Shown piece after piece: positions 9,612-19,030 of a stretch of 64,000 nt of DNA. The DNA lies in the NCBI GenBank assembly GCA_021772515.1, contig JAJFLU010000015.1, positions 25,376 through 89,375 on the forward strand, written 5' to 3'. Both the position numbers and the translations under genes were made by a program. This DNA comes from Opitutales bacterium (GTDB lineage: Bacteria > Verrucomicrobiota > Verrucomicrobiia > Opitutales > UBA2987). Below the pieces are notes generated by a model that saw only the letters and a list, made by a program, of their open reading frames with translations, searched no databases and was not told the DNA's origin. Positions within the stretch are counted from its first letter, which is position 1. The number at the start of each line of letters is the position of its first letter.

Positions 9612-9630
9612 AATCGCAAAAATTGCGATT
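9612..9630. other. Perfect hairpin in the secY-map spacer
   Basis: The arms AATCGCAA and TTGCGATT are exact complements with a 3-nt A loop. This is the only strong structure in the 123-nt spacer. It lacks a T-run directly after the stem on the minus strand, so it is more likely an RNA stability or processing element than a terminator. Function is not established. Confidence 0.4.
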
Positions 9631-9711
9631 GGGGCCGTTTTAAAAAAAATCGCCAACGTCTGAAAATCAACTGGAGCCGAGATCATATTTTTGGAGCATT
9701 TGCGCCGCCAT

Positions 9712-11208
9712 TTACACATAATCGAGTAAAATCCGGCAAATAATCCCCACTGATACTCCAAGGCCAAGCCATCTCCAAAACCGAACCTGGCTGCGGATTT
9801 CTCCGACATCAACCAGTTGCCGGGTGCGACCTGTACTCCGCCCGCGAAGCCTACCCTGGCGCAGGAAACCGTCGTAATGCCTTTGCAGCAAATAGGTTTC
9901 GATCTGTCTCAGGGTGTCGAGCAGAACACCGACCGTGATGAGCATACCGGTGCCGCCAAAAAATTGCGCCACCTGGTAGGGAACTTTAAAATAAAACAGA
10001 AGACCGTCGGGAAATACCGCGATAACAGTCAATGCGATGGCTCCGAAAAGCGTCAATCGCGTCATTATGAAATCGAGAAATTTGGCCGTCGGCTGTCCCG
10101 GTCTGACACCGGGTATGTAGCCGCCGTATTTTTTCAGATCATCGGCAATCTGGAGCGGTTTGAACATGACCGATACCCAAAAATAGCTGAACCCGAGGAT
10201 GAGGGTTCCAAACACGAAATAATAGGCCGTGCTGCCCTGCTGGATGAACGCGGCAAAATCGGACATGAAGGCCATCTGGCTGATGGCGCCAAGCTGCTGC
10301 GAAATCATTTGAAAGAAGAGCAGGATGGCGCTCGCAAATATGACGGGCATGACGCCGGAGTAGTTTACCTTGAGCGGAAGAAAAGAGCTTTGGCCGCCAT
10401 AGACCTTCCGCCCGACCACACGTTTGGCGTACTGCACCGGGATTTTGCGCTGGGCCTGGGTAATGGATACAATGCCGGAAATACAGAGGAAAAGCAGCAC
10501 CACCATGAGCACGCCTTCCGGAGCGCCAAGGCCTTTCACGCCAACCGGCGCATTGAACATACGAAAGGTAGTGGCCGCAGCGCTTGGCAGATCGGACACA
10601 ATGCCCGCCGTTATCAGCAGGGAAATGCCATTGCCGATGCCTCGCTGGGTAATCTGCTCACCGAGCCACATGAGTAATATGGTGCCGGTGGTAAGAATTA
10701 TGACGGAGGTGGATAAAAATACCCAACTGTCCAAGAGCACTATGGGGCCATAATCGGCAATGCTGAAACCTCGAAACAGTTTACCGGGATTTTGCAGGGC
10801 GAGGATGAGCAAATTTGCCTGGATGAGGCAGATCAGCACGGTGGCATAGCGGGTGTATTGGGTCACCTTCTGGCGGCCGACGTCACCCTCTTGCTGTAAT
10901 CTGGCCAATGCGGGGACCACCGGCGTCATTATCTGAAAAATAATCGAGGCGCTGATATACGGCATGATACCCAATGCGCAAACGGCCCCCTTGAGGAGCG
11001 CGCCGCCGGTAAACATGTTATAGAGGCCCACGAGGGATCCTCCACCGGCGGAAGTCTGATCCGTGAAGAAGGCTTGCAGCGGCGCCGGATCGAGGCCCGG
11101 CAGTGGGATGTTGGCTCCGATTCGCGCTATGAAGAGAAGCAGCAATGTGTACCCAATGCGCTCATTGAGTTCCGGGATTTTTAGACAGTTGACGAAAGCG
11201 GAAATCAT
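9712..11208 (-). CDS. secY: Protein translocase subunit SecY with C-terminal extension
   Basis: The central channel subunit of the Sec translocon has ten membrane helices. Signatures include IPLPGLDP near the plug region, MPYISASIIFQ, and the cytoplasmic-loop arginines in GYIPGVRPGQPTAKF. At 498 residues it exceeds E. coli SecY (443). The normal end near GRLRGR is followed by about 45 more residues containing a further hydrophobic segment (FWRWLGLGVSVGIICRILL), a possible eleventh helix. It stands after rplO in the spc cluster. SecE is encoded in the same super-cluster. Confidence 0.97.
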   Translation of the reverse strand: MISAFVNCLKIPELNERIGYTLLLLFIARIGANIPLPGLDPAPLQAFFTDQTSAGGGSLVGLYNMFTGGALLKGAVCALGIMPYISASIIFQIMTPVVPALARLQQEGDVGRQKVTQYTRYATVLICLIQANLLILALQNPGKLFRGFSIADYGPIVLLDSWVFLSTSVIILTTGTILLMWLGEQITQRGIGNGISLLITAGIVSDLPSAAATTFRMFNAPVGVKGLGAPEGVLMVVLLFLCISGIVSITQAQRKIPVQYAKRVVGRKVYGGQSSFLPLKVNYSGVMPVIFASAILLFFQMISQQLGAISQMAFMSDFAAFIQQGSTAYYFVFGTLILGFSYFWVSVMFKPLQIADDLKKYGGYIPGVRPGQPTAKFLDFIMTRLTLFGAIALTVIAVFPDGLLFYFKVPYQVAQFFGGTGMLITVGVLLDTLRQIETYLLQRHYDGFLRQGRLRGRSTGRTRQLVDVGEIRSQVRFWRWLGLGVSVGIICRILLDYV

Positions 11209-11255
11209 ATTTCAGGTTCGGATGACCGGAGTGGGTTTATGTCCGAAAAGGGGAT

Positions 11256-11738
11256 TCAACCTTCCTCCACGGCGGCGGTGGTTTCCGCAGGAGCGGCCTT
11301 TTCCAGAGTTTCACCGCCCGCTGCTTTAATTTTTTCCACCGCGGTCGAGGAAAATTTGTCAGCCCGGATTTTGATGGATTTTTTCAGATTTCCATATCCG
11401 AGGATTTTAATCAATTTCGCGTTTTTGCGCACCAGTCCCGCTTTGACGAGGGCTTCTTTGTCGATGATTTCGATTTCCTCGACACGGGAGAGATCGCCCA
11501 CGTTGACCACGGCGTACTGGACATGGAAATTTACGTTGTTGAACCCACGCTTTGGGAGCCGCCGGTAGAGGGGCACATGGCCGCTCTCAAACCCTGGCCT
11601 CTGGGAGCTTCCCGCGCGTGATTTCTGGCCTTTGTGACCTCGGCCCGATGTTTTTCCATGACCGGAACCCCGGCCCCGGCCAAGCCGTTTTCTGGTCTTG
11701 GCGGTGTCTGAATTTCTTGGTATATTGTGTAGCCGCAT
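11256..11738 (-). CDS. rplO: 50S ribosomal protein L15
   Basis: The 160-residue large-subunit assembly protein begins MRLHNIPRNSDTAKTRKRLG and has the glycine-rich SGHGKTSGRGHKGQKSRAG motif typical of L15. A short Ala/Glu tail of about 15 residues (EKAAPAETTAAVEEG) ends it. It lies 68 nt after rpsE; rpmD, which normally separates rpsE and rplO, is missing. Confidence 0.97.
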   Translation of the reverse strand: MRLHNIPRNSDTAKTRKRLGRGRGSGHGKTSGRGHKGQKSRAGSSQRPGFESGHVPLYRRLPKRGFNNVNFHVQYAVVNVGDLSRVEEIEIIDKEALVKAGLVRKNAKLIKILGYGNLKKSIKIRADKFSSTAVEKIKAAGGETLEKAAPAETTAAVEEG

Positions 11739-11806
11739 TTTAAAAAAATCTATTGAAGTTTGCTCGAACGAGAGGATTTAAGACATCTCTCAAGGGTCTG
11801 CCATTT

Positions 11807-12328
11807 TTAGGCTCTTCTCAGGCGGTGGATCGTTTCAGCCGAACGCAATTGTTTGAGGGCGTTGAGCGTGGCAAAGGCCACTGCGCCGTGATTATTGGAG
11901 CCCATTGACTTGGAAAGCACGTCTTTGATGCCGCAGGCTTCGAGGACGGGTCTTACGGAACCTCCGGCAATAACGCCCGTTCCGGGGCTGGCCGGTTTCA
12001 GCATAACTTTGCCGCCGTCCTGGACACCAAATACGTGGTGGGGAATGGTATTGCCGCGCAATTCTATGGTGACTAATTGCTTGTGGGCTTTCTCTGTGCC
12101 CTTGCGAATGGCCTCGGGCACTTCCTTGGCCTTGCCGTAGCCCACGCCCACGCGCCCTTTGCCGTCTCCCACAACGACGAGGGCCGAAAAACTGAACCGA
12201 CGACCGCCTTTGACGACCTTTGCGCAGCGATTGATGAAGGCCACCTTCTCGATAAATTCAGGTGGTTCCTCTTCGACTGAGGGGGTGAATTTTCGCCCTC
12301 TCATGGATTGATTTCTTCCAATAACCAT
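11807..12328 (-). CDS. rpsE: 30S ribosomal protein S5
   Basis: The 173-residue protein contributes to decoding accuracy and 30S helicase activity. The S5 domain is plain: [20 protein letters not shown] and [10 protein letters not shown], with the C-terminal [18 protein letters not shown]. Two starts are possible. M1 lies 6 nt after the rplR stop. M9 (12304) has a better-placed GGAAG ahead of it. I keep M1 with low certainty. Confidence 0.97.
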   Translation of the reverse strand: MVIGRNQSMRGRKFTPSVEEEPPEFIEKVAFINRCAKVVKGGRRFSFSALVVVGDGKGRVGVGYGKAKEVPEAIRKGTEKAHKQLVTIELRGNTIPHHVFGVQDGGKVMLKPASPGTGVIAGGSVRPVLEACGIKDVLSKSMGSNNHGAVAFATLNALKQLRSAETIHRLRRA

Positions 12329-12334
12329 ATTTAA

Positions 12335-12697
12335 TTAAAACTCCAATCCGCCTTCCCGGGCGGCTTCGGCAAATGCTTTTACGGCTCCGTGATAGAGGCG
12401 TCCGTTACGATCGAATACCACTTTTTCAACACCTTTTTCGCGGGCTTTTTCAGCAAAAAGTTTTCCCAGTTTGACGGCCGTTTCCTTGTTGGCCTTCAGC
12501 CCCTCGTCTTTCAACTCCTTGTCCAGCGAATTGAGGGAGGCGAGTGTGACACCCTTATCGTCGTCGATTGCCTGGATATAGATGTGTTTGTTGCTTGTGT
12601 GCAGGCAGAGGCGGGGCCGCAGAGCGGTTCCCTTAACTTTTTTGCGAATACGCCAGATGCGATTTTGCCGAAGTTTCTTTTTCTTATGTAAATTCAT
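12335..12697 (-). CDS. rplR: 50S ribosomal protein L18
   Basis: The open frame extends upstream to 12931, but that part overlaps rplF in another frame and is meaningless. The real start is ATG 12695-12697, giving 120 residues beginning [21 protein letters not shown]18 binds 5S rRNA in the central protuberance. Family end motif [19 protein letters not shown] is present. It stands between rplF and rpsE with a 52-nt upstream gap. Confidence 0.97.
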   Translation of the reverse strand: MNLHKKKKLRQNRIWRIRKKVKGTALRPRLCLHTSNKHIYIQAIDDDKGVTLASLNSLDKELKDEGLKANKETAVKLGKLFAEKAREKGVEKVVFDRNGRLYHGAVKAFAEAAREGGLEF

Positions 12698-12749
12698 GAC
12701 AACGAATTTTAAAAATAATATAATACAATACTTTCCCGCAGGTACCGGC

Positions 12750-13286
12750 TCAGCCAGTCTTTTTGCCTTCTTTGCGGCGCACAAATTGCCCGATGATGCG
12801 AACGCCTTTGCCCTTGTAGGGTTCGACCGGGTAGTAGCGTTTGATGCGCGCGGCCACCTCGCCGACAAGCTGTTTATCCGTGCCCTCGACCTTGATTTTT
12901 GTATTTTCGTTAACCGTAATGGAAATTCCATCGGGAACGCGGAAGTTGATGGGGTGTGAGTACCCTAAATTCATATCGAGGACATTACCACTGAGGACGG
13001 CGCGAAACCCTACCCCGACCAGCTCGAGGTCTTTGGAAAAACCCTCCGTGACACCTTTGACCATGCCCGCTATGATGGAGCGTGAAGTTCCATACATGGC
13101 GCGTGCCATGCGGCTTTTATCGGTCGGCTGCACATTCACATTACCATCGGCAACCGTGATCTTGATGGGCCCTTTGAAGGTTTTTTCCAGTTTGCCTTTG
13201 GGCCCATCCACGGAAACGTGCAGATTATCCGCTTGCACGGTAACCTTTTCGGGGATGGGGACGGGGACTTTACCAATTCTACTCAT
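12750..13286 (-). CDS. rplF: 50S ribosomal protein L6
   Basis: The 178-residue protein binds at the sarcin-ricin loop region near the factor-binding site. It has the duplicated L6 fold: [15 protein letters not shown] at the start, [20 protein letters not shown] in the middle, and the conserved C-terminal [20 protein letters not shown]. It follows rpsH by 19 nt in normal spc order. Confidence 0.97.
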   Translation of the reverse strand: MSRIGKVPVPIPEKVTVQADNLHVSVDGPKGKLEKTFKGPIKITVADGNVNVQPTDKSRMARAMYGTSRSIIAGMVKGVTEGFSKDLELVGVGFRAVLSGNVLDMNLGYSHPINFRVPDGISITVNENTKIKVEGTDKQLVGEVAARIKRYYPVEPYKGKGVRIIGQFVRRKEGKKTG

Positions 13287-13305
13287 GGGTTTTTCCTGAA
13301 AATCT

Positions 13306-13698
13306 TTACCAAACTGTGCAGATCATTTCTCCGCCCAATTTTCGTCGCCTGGCCTCGCGATCCGGCATGATACCTTGCGAGGTTGTTAAAATACCAACAC
13401 CAAGCCCCCCGAGAACGCGGGGAATTTCATCGTATCCATAATAAAGCCTGCGGCCCGGTTTACTCCAACGTTGAATGCCGGTCAGCGCGGGAATTTCGTC
13501 CACATACTTTAGTGTCACGGAAATCCTGGGATGGCCATCGCTGTCAGTCTCCTCGCCAACATCCTTGACGTATCCTTCGCTTTTGAGGATTTGGGCGATG
13601 CTGCGGTGCAGCTTGGAGTGACGGCCCGAGCAGGTCGCTTTCCGGGAGCGGTAGGCATTCCGGACAATTGTTATGAAATTACTGATTGAGTCAGACAT
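13306..13698 (-). CDS. rpsH: 30S ribosomal protein S8
   Basis: The 130-residue primary 16S rRNA-binding protein is, in E. coli, the translational repressor of the spc operon. The conserved end GGLGVGILTTSQGIMPDREARRRKLGGE is clear. It begins MSDSISNFITIVRNAYRSRK. It follows rpsN by 18 nt. No repressor-site structure was traced here. Confidence 0.97.
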   Translation of the reverse strand: MSDSISNFITIVRNAYRSRKATCSGRHSKLHRSIAQILKSEGYVKDVGEETDSDGHPRISVTLKYVDEIPALTGIQRWSKPGRRLYYGYDEIPRVLGGLGVGILTTSQGIMPDREARRRKLGGEMICTVW

Positions 13699-13716
13699 GA
13701 TGATGAAAAATTTTTC

Positions 13717-14022
13717 TTACCAGGACGATTTGGTAATGCCTGGAATATGGCCCTGGGAGGCCAGTTCGCGAAAAGATATGCGGGAGAGACCATATTTACG
13801 GAGAAAAGCGCGGGGTCTCCCGGTTATGTTGCAGCGGTTACGGATTCGGGCGCGGGATGAGTTGCGGGGCAGCTTGGTGAGTTTGCGCTGGGCGGTGTAA
13901 AAATCTTCCTCGGAGGTCTCCGGATCGGAAATAATGCGCTTCAAGTCGGCTCGCAGGGTGGCATATTGCCGCACCATGCGGATGCGCTTGATGTCGCGCT
14001 GAATCATTGCTTTTTTGGCCAT
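13717..14022 (-). CDS. rpsN: 30S ribosomal protein S14 (zinc-free type)
   Basis: The 101-residue protein is the long form of S14, with no CxxC pairs, so it is the zinc-independent paralogue type. Motif [20 protein letters not shown] is diagnostic. Together with zinc-free S4 and the lost zinc site in RpoC, it fits a machinery with low zinc demand. It lies between rplE and rpsH with a 50-nt upstream gap. Confidence 0.97.
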   Translation of the reverse strand: MAKKAMIQRDIKRIRMVRQYATLRADLKRIISDPETSEEDFYTAQRKLTKLPRNSSRARIRNRCNITGRPRAFLRKYGLSRISFRELASQGHIPGITKSSW

Positions 14023-14072
14023 AACTTTATTAAAAAAGGAGTCTGGTAGGTGGATGGTGGGTTTAGTTTAGC

Positions 14073-14615
14073 TTAGTTGCGGCGAAAGGGCATACCCATC
14101 AATTTGAGTAGTTCGAGACCTTCCTCATCGTTTCGTGTGGTGGTGGTAAAGGTGATATCCATACCGAATGTGAGTTTGCTGCTATCGAAATTGACCTCCG
14201 GAAATATCGTGTGGTCAGAAATGCCGAGCGTGTAATTGCCATTGCCGTCTAAACGGGAGGATATTCCTCTGAAATCGCGGATTCCGGGCAGGGCGACACT
14301 GGTCAGACGATACATAAATTCATACATCGCATTTCCGCGTAATGTCACTTTGACACCGACGGGATATCCCTCTCTCAACTTGAAATTGGAGATGCTTACA
14401 CGGGCCTTGGTGATGATGGGCTTTTGCCCAGCGATAAGGCCGACATTGCGGGCTGTCTCCTCCATTACGCCTTTTACCGCCTGGCAGTTTACTCCCGAGT
14501 TGATGACAATTTTCGCGATGGAGGGAACCTGGTGCCTGTTCTTGTAGGCGCGTTTCTCCATAAGTTCCGGGAGAACCTTTTCGAGGAAAAATGTTTTAAG
14601 GACTGGAATGCTCAT
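14073..14615 (-). CDS. rplE: 50S ribosomal protein L5
   Basis: The 180-residue 5S rRNA-binding protein of the central protuberance contacts S13 across the subunit bridge. Signatures are NSGVNCQAVKGVMEETARN, the GQKPIITKARVSISNFKLREG region, and the conserved RDFRGISSRLDGNGNYTLG. A 147-nt spacer precedes it, longer than its neighbours', containing two direct copies of ACCGCGCAGGG but no gene. Confidence 0.97.
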   Translation of the reverse strand: MSIPVLKTFFLEKVLPELMEKRAYKNRHQVPSIAKIVINSGVNCQAVKGVMEETARNVGLIAGQKPIITKARVSISNFKLREGYPVGVKVTLRGNAMYEFMYRLTSVALPGIRDFRGISSRLDGNGNYTLGISDHTIFPEVNFDSSKLTFGMDITFTTTTRNDEEGLELLKLMGMPFRRN

Positions 14616-14762
14616 TGGATTATAAAGTTTGTCTGGTCACCCGTCGCCATTGTGGGGCGATTACCCTGCGCGGTGAGATCCCTGCGCGGTAGAACCGGTG
14701 GGGGAAAAGGGCACAGATAAAAGGCGCTGTATTTTTATTTTTCAAGTCAAATTTCTTCTTTT

Positions 14763-15047
14763 TCAATCCTCGGCGGCGACTTCTGTTGCTGCACTCTGCC
14801 GCCGTGCGCGCCGCTCATCGTACCGCTTCGCCAGCATGACGTTGGAAATATGTATGGGTGCCTCGCGCTCGATAATGCCTCCGGGATCCTCCTCAGATTT
14901 CTTCTTCTCGTGGCGCTTGATTTTGTTGACGCCCTCGATAAGGACCCGCTGGGTCTTGAGGTTGGACAGGAGGACCTTTCCGCGATCACCGCTACTCGCC
15001 CCGGAGATCACAACCACTTCGTCTCCCGTTTTAATTCGTTTTTTCAT
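14763..15047 (-). CDS. rplX: 50S ribosomal protein L24
   Basis: The 94-residue assembly-initiator protein has a KOW motif (KTGDEVVVISGASSGDRGKV) and the conserved GVNKIKRHEKK and PIHISNVML segments. It is slightly shorter than the usual 100-105 residues and ends in a short Ala/Glu tail. It lies 42 nt after rplN. Confidence 0.96.
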   Translation of the reverse strand: MKKRIKTGDEVVVISGASSGDRGKVLLSNLKTQRVLIEGVNKIKRHEKKKSEEDPGGIIEREAPIHISNVMLAKRYDERRARRQSAATEVAAED

Positions 15048-15089
15048 TTCGTTGCTAAAAGTATAAAAATTGCGTCTACCCTGGGATAA

Positions 15090-15455
15090 CTAGAGTACCT
15101 CGGGGGCCAGGCTTATGATTTTCATGAAGTTTTTCCCCCGCAGTTCGCGCGCCACGGGTCCGAAGATACGGGTGCCTTGCGGGTTGTTTTTGTCGTCCAA
15201 AATAACGATCGCATTGCTGTCAAACCGGAGGTAGCTGCCATCTTTTCGGCGGATGGGCGCTTTTGTGCGAACCACTACTCCCCGCACGACGGCGCCTTTT
15301 TTTACCGAGGCATCGGGCGAACTTTCCTTGACGTTGACCACGATAACATCGCCCACCGAGGCGGTATTTTTATTCTGCCCGAGACGCCGAATCATACGGG
15401 CGGATTTGGCGCCGGTATTGTCGGCTACGTCGACTCTGCTTAATAACTGTAACAT
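15090..15455 (-). CDS. rplN: 50S ribosomal protein L14
   Basis: The 121-residue protein forms part of the 30S interface. Conserved sequence: [49 protein letters not shown], and the end [12 protein letters not shown]. It is the first gene of the spc section and follows rpsQ by 37 nt with no visible break, so the S10 and spc sections read as one unit. Confidence 0.98.
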   Translation of the reverse strand: MLQLLSRVDVADNTGAKSARMIRRLGQNKNTASVGDVIVVNVKESSPDASVKKGAVVRGVVVRTKAPIRRKDGSYLRFDSNAIVILDDKNNPQGTRIFGPVARELRGKNFMKIISLAPEVL

Positions 15456-15492
15456 GCTAAATTTTTCCTGCTCTATCTGGGGGGGAAAGTTC

Positions 15493-15768
15493 TCAGGTAT
15501 TGACCTCGGGAGTTTTCTCGATAACGCGGATGATTCGCCAGCGTTTTAATTTGCTCAGTGGGCGGGTTTCCATGATTTCAACCAGGTCACCAAGGGAGCA
15601 TTCGTTTTTATCATCGTGGGCGTGGACAACCGTTTTGCGGTTGATTTGTTTCACGTAACGCGGATGAGGAATTTTATAGGCGGAAGTCACTTTCACGGTT
15701 TTGTCACCGGACATGCTGGTAACGGTCCCCGTGATGGATTTGCGCTTGTTTCTTGTTGTAGCGGGCAT
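15493..15768 (-). CDS. rpsQ: 30S ribosomal protein S17
   Basis: The 91-residue OB-fold protein binds 16S helix 11. Seen are [34 protein letters not shown], and [18 protein letters not shown], all diagnostic. It stands after rpmC with a 29-nt gap and ends the S10 section. Confidence 0.97.
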   Translation of the reverse strand: MPATTRNKRKSITGTVTSMSGDKTVKVTSAYKIPHPRYVKQINRKTVVHAHDDKNECSLGDLVEIMETRPLSKLKRWRIIRVIEKTPEVNT

Positions 15769-15797
15769 TATTCGGATGAGTAATTTTTCAGCTTCAG

Positions 15798-15995
15798 TCA
15801 GACAGAGGCTGCTTTTTTCATGTGTAAATAGGTTTCCAGGCGGGCGATATCGCGGCGTAATACCTTGAGCAGATGCGGTCGATCGACCTGCCCTGTCTCT
15901 TTACGGAGGCGCATTTGCAGTAGCTCCTCACGTATTTCACGCAGCTTGTTCTCCAATTCGAGAACGGAGAGTTCTTTAACTTCTTTGGTTTTCAT
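15798..15995 (-). CDS. rpmC: 50S ribosomal protein L29
   Basis: The 65-residue two-helix protein sits at the tunnel exit, next to the SRP and trigger-factor docking site. It matches in length and in motifs KEVKELSVLELENKLREIRE and RRDIARLETYLHMK. It follows rplP by 18 nt. Confidence 0.96.
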   Translation of the reverse strand: MKTKEVKELSVLELENKLREIREELLQMRLRKETGQVDRPHLLKVLRRDIARLETYLHMKKAASV

Positions 15996-16013
15996 GACTC
16001 GAGGTCTTTTCTC

Positions 16014-16430
16014 TTAAAATTCTTCCCTTTGCAGGAATCGGCAGCGGATGGGTAATTTGCCATCGGCCAGGCTGAGGGCTTCGCGGGCGGCGGCAGGGGA
16101 TGCCCCGGAGACTTCAAATAACACGGCGCCGGGTTTAACCACGGCGACCCACCGATCGGTGGCGCCTTTTCCTTTACCCATGCGGGTTTCCGCTGGTTTT
16201 TTGGAAATAGGTTTGTGGGGATAAACGCGAATCCAGACCTTGCCTTTGCGCTTGAGGTGGCGGTTGATTGCCACGCGGCAGGCCTCAATCTGGGCGGCAG
16301 AAATCCATGCGCGATCGAGGCTCTGGATGCCATATTCGCCAAACGCCAGGGTGGCCCCGCGCTGGGCCACGCCACGTACGCGGCCTCGATGCGATTTGCG
16401 ATATTTGGTTCTGGAAGGTGAAAGAGCCAT
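16014..16430 (-). CDS. rplP: 50S ribosomal protein L16
   Basis: The 138-residue protein helps place A-site tRNA. The start MALSPSRTKYRKSHRGRVRG and the motif RMGKGKGATDRWVAVVKPG are diagnostic. Conserved R-x-P-hydroxylation-region residues (RMGKGKG) are intact. It lies between rpsC and rpmC in the normal S10 order. Confidence 0.98.
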   Translation of the reverse strand: MALSPSRTKYRKSHRGRVRGVAQRGATLAFGEYGIQSLDRAWISAAQIEACRVAINRHLKRKGKVWIRVYPHKPISKKPAETRMGKGKGATDRWVAVVKPGAVLFEVSGASPAAAREALSLADGKLPIRCRFLQREEF

Positions 16431-16481
16431 GATGGTGAATTATTAACTAGATAATAAAAATTAAGTGAAAGCGGTTAAAGT

Positions 16482-17123
16482 CTATATGCCCAGGGGTTTC
16501 TCACCGGGCGCGGTGCATATCCAGCATTTCACGCCGATAGTGCCATAAACTGTGCGGGCTTCGACACTGCCGTAATCAATGTTTTCCCGCAGTGTGTGGA
16601 GGGGAACTCGACCGGCGCGCTGCATTTCCGTGCGTGCGATATCCGAACCACCCAAGCGGCCTGATACCTGGACGCGAATACCTTCGGCTCCCATGCTGAT
16701 GGTCGTTTGCACGGCTTTTTTCATGGCCCGGCGAAAGGCGATTCGGCGCTCGAGTTGGAGGGCTACGTTTTCGGCCACTAATTGGGCAACAAGGTCGGGC
16801 TTCTTGACCTCCTGGATATCGAGCAAAATGTCTTTTTTGACGAGCTTGGCCAGATCATCCTTGAGTTTGTCCAACTCCTGCCCTTTGCGGCCGATGACGA
16901 TGCCGGGCCGGGCCGTGAAAATCTTTACGCGGATGCGGTTTCCGGCTCTTTCGATAAAAATCCTCGGAACTGCCGCATAGCGGAGTTTCTTGGTTATCAG
17001 ACTACGGATTTTATAGTCCTCCAGCAAAAAGATGTTGAATTCTTTTTTGTCGGCATACCAACGCGACTCCCAGTTGCGGCGAACCTGGAGGCGAAAACTA
17101 ATCGGATTTACTTTTTGTCCCAT
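16482..17123 (-). CDS. rpsC: 30S ribosomal protein S3
   Basis: The 213-residue protein lines the mRNA entry tunnel. KH domain signature: IVIGRKGQELDKLKDDLAKL. The C-terminal domain has GAEGIRVQVSGRLGGSDIARTE. It begins MGQKVNPISFRLQVRRNWES, the universal start. Nine nt separate it from rplV. Confidence 0.98.
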   Translation of the reverse strand: MGQKVNPISFRLQVRRNWESRWYADKKEFNIFLLEDYKIRSLITKKLRYAAVPRIFIERAGNRIRVKIFTARPGIVIGRKGQELDKLKDDLAKLVKKDILLDIQEVKKPDLVAQLVAENVALQLERRIAFRRAMKKAVQTTISMGAEGIRVQVSGRLGGSDIARTEMQRAGRVPLHTLRENIDYGSVEARTVYGTIGVKCWICTAPGEKPLGI

Positions 17124-17132
17124 AAGGCTTCG

Positions 17133-17501
17133 TTAGGAATTGGTTTCCTGTTTTTCAGCGGTTTTCTCTTCCCTGGGGGAAAGAATGATGCGTATATGAC
17201 TATTGCGTTTTTTGAGTGGTTTGGCCATGCCCCGGGCTCCTGCCCGCCAGCGTTTGATGGTGGGGGCTTCTTCCACCACGGCCGTTTTGACAACGAGGTT
17301 TTCCGAAGAAAGGTTGTTGTTATTTTCGGCGTTGGCCACGGCGGAAACGAGCGTTTTATGTATCAGCCGGGCTGATTTTCGCGGAATAAAGGTGAGAAGT
17401 TCGATGGCTTCATTGGCTCCCCTACCCTGTATTTCACGGGCAACTTCGCGCACCTTCTTGGGCGACATTCTTACAAATTTAGTTAAGGCCTGGACTTGCA
17501 T
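17133..17501 (-). CDS. rplV: 50S ribosomal protein L22
   Basis: The 122-residue protein has a beta hairpin that lines the nascent-chain tunnel. Seen: LTKFVRMSPKKVREVAREIQ and the hairpin region RWRAGARGMAKPLKKRNSHIRI. No insertion or deletion of the macrolide-resistance type is obvious. It follows rpsS by 13 nt. Confidence 0.97.
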   Translation of the reverse strand: MQVQALTKFVRMSPKKVREVAREIQGRGANEAIELLTFIPRKSARLIHKTLVSAVANAENNNNLSSENLVVKTAVVEEAPTIKRWRAGARGMAKPLKKRNSHIRIILSPREEKTAEKQETNS

Positions 17502-17514
17502 ATAAAAGAACCGG

Positions 17515-17787
17515 TTATTTTTTCTGGGTGTGCGGATTATGGGTTTTGAAAGTCCGCGTGGGCGCGAATTCCCCGAGTTTATGGCCGACCATATTTTCTG
17601 TTATATAAACGGGCAGAAAGTTCTTCCCGTTATGAATCTCGATGTTGAGATTGACAAAATCGGGTGTGATGGTGGAGCGGCGGGACCAGGTGCGTATGGG
17701 CTTGCGTGAATCCGCAGCCTGGGCCTTCAAGATTTTGTCCATAAGAGGAGGGTCTACAAAATATCCTTTTTTAACAGAACGCGACAT
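17515..17787 (-). CDS. rpsS: 30S ribosomal protein S19
   Basis: The 90-residue head protein has the conserved start [20 protein letters not shown] and the motif [14 protein letters not shown] at the end. It includes [13 protein letters not shown]. It follows rplB by 36 nt, in normal order before rplV. Confidence 0.97.
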   Translation of the reverse strand: MSRSVKKGYFVDPPLMDKILKAQAADSRKPIRTWSRRSTITPDFVNLNIEIHNGKNFLPVYITENMVGHKLGEFAPTRTFKTHNPHTQKK

Positions 17788-17823
17788 GGTTTTTTATTGA
17801 ATAAAGTTGAGCGAAAATTGCGA

Positions 17824-18666
17824 TTAGCGTTTGACTCTGCGCCCATCGCGCCGGATGAGAATCATTTTGTTGGTAAGTTTGCCTTTGCGTCTTGTGGGAA
17901 AGCCTTTGGATAACTGGCCCCAAGGGGAAACCGGATGCCCGCCGCCGGATGTGCGGCCTTCGCCCCCACCCATGGGATGGTCCACCGGGTTCATGGCCAC
18001 ACCGCGAACACGCGGCCTGCGGCCTTTCCAGCGGTTGCGGCCTGCCTTGCCGATATTGGCGTGGCGATGGCTGGCGTTGCCGACCTCTCCAACGGTAGCG
18101 CGACAAATTGCTTTGACCATACGGATTTCTCCGCTCGGCATCTTGAGGGTTGCGCGATCACCATCGATATTGACGAGTTGGGCGGCTGCCCCGGCAGATC
18201 GTGCCATTTGCGCTCCCTTGCCGGGCTGCATTTCGATGCAGTGCACTTTGGTGGCGGGAGGGATCGCATTGAGCGGCATGTTGTTGCCTACCTTAAAATC
18301 TCCGCTCTCCTTATAGTTGATAAGAATGTCGCCCTCCTTGACGCCTTTCGGGGCCAGGATGTAGGTTTTTTCGCCATCGGCATAGGCCAATAATGCTATA
18401 TTGGCGGTGCGATTGGGGTCGTATTCGATTGATTTTACCCGCGCTGGAATTTCCAGTTTGTAGCGCTTAAAATCGATCAACCGATAAAGTTTTTTATGCC
18501 CTCCGCCCCGACGACGGGAGGTGATCCGGCCATAGCAATTGCGTCCACCGGTCCTTTTTTTGGACTCGGAAAGTAGCTTTTCAGGGCGTTTTTTGGATAC
18601 CACCCGCTTGTTTCTCAAGTGGAAGCGCTGCCCGGGGGTCAATGGTCTTTGTTCAACTATTGGCAT
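17824..18666 (-). CDS. rplB: 50S ribosomal protein L2
   Basis: The 280-residue protein is needed for peptidyl-transferase centre assembly and subunit joining. Signature [19 protein letters not shown] contains the conserved His near the active centre; [18 protein letters not shown] precedes it. The C-terminus [18 protein letters not shown] is typical. It follows rplW by 73 nt. Confidence 0.98.
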   Translation of the reverse strand: MPIVEQRPLTPGQRFHLRNKRVVSKKRPEKLLSESKKRTGGRNCYGRITSRRRGGGHKKLYRLIDFKRYKLEIPARVKSIEYDPNRTANIALLAYADGEKTYILAPKGVKEGDILINYKESGDFKVGNNMPLNAIPPATKVHCIEMQPGKGAQMARSAGAAAQLVNIDGDRATLKMPSGEIRMVKAICRATVGEVGNASHRHANIGKAGRNRWKGRRPRVRGVAMNPVDHPMGGGEGRTSGGGHPVSPWGQLSKGFPTRRKGKLTNKMILIRRDGRRVKR

Positions 18667-18739
18667 CGAATTTTATTTTTTCTGGTTTCCGAAGAGGGCA
18701 ATGAAATGTTTGTTTATGAATTGAAAAAGGTAATTAACT

Positions 18740-19030
18740 TCAAATGACCTCGATCCGATCGTCACCCTTGAGGGAAATAATGGCTTTTTTCATACCCGAT
18801 TTATGACCAAGACGGCCTTTGCGAGCGCGATCTCTTTTGGCCTTGGGTTTGACATTGATGACATTCACTTTGGCAACCTTGACGCCAAATGATTTTTCCA
18901 CGGCCTGGCCAATGCTCACGCTGTTGGCGGAAGGATGCACCTTGAAAGTGTATTTGTTGGCGTTGGAAGAAAGCTCGGTGGCTTTTTCCGTGACAATGAA
19001 TTCCTGTAATATGCGATCGGCCTGTATCAT
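18740..19030 (-). CDS. rplW: 50S ribosomal protein L23
   Basis: The 96-residue tunnel-exit protein is the docking point for trigger factor and SRP. The trigger-factor and SRP contact region and SIGQAVEKSFGVKVAKVNVIN are recognisable. Its ATG overlaps the rplD stop by 4 nt (ATGA), so translation is probably coupled. Confidence 0.96.
   Translation of the reverse strand: MIQADRILQEFIVTEKATELSSNANKYTFKVHPSANSVSIGQAVEKSFGVKVAKVNVINVKPKAKRDRARKGRLGHKSGMKKAIISLKGDDRIEVI

Noticed and set aside
9589..9711. Possible infA or rpmJ in the secY-map gap
   Set aside because: The only frame is about 14 residues (starting MAAQMLQKYDL) and matches neither family.
12698..12931. Extended N-terminus of the L18 frame
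   Set aside because: It overlaps rplF in another frame and the peptide has no L18 character; ATG 12697 gives a normal L18.
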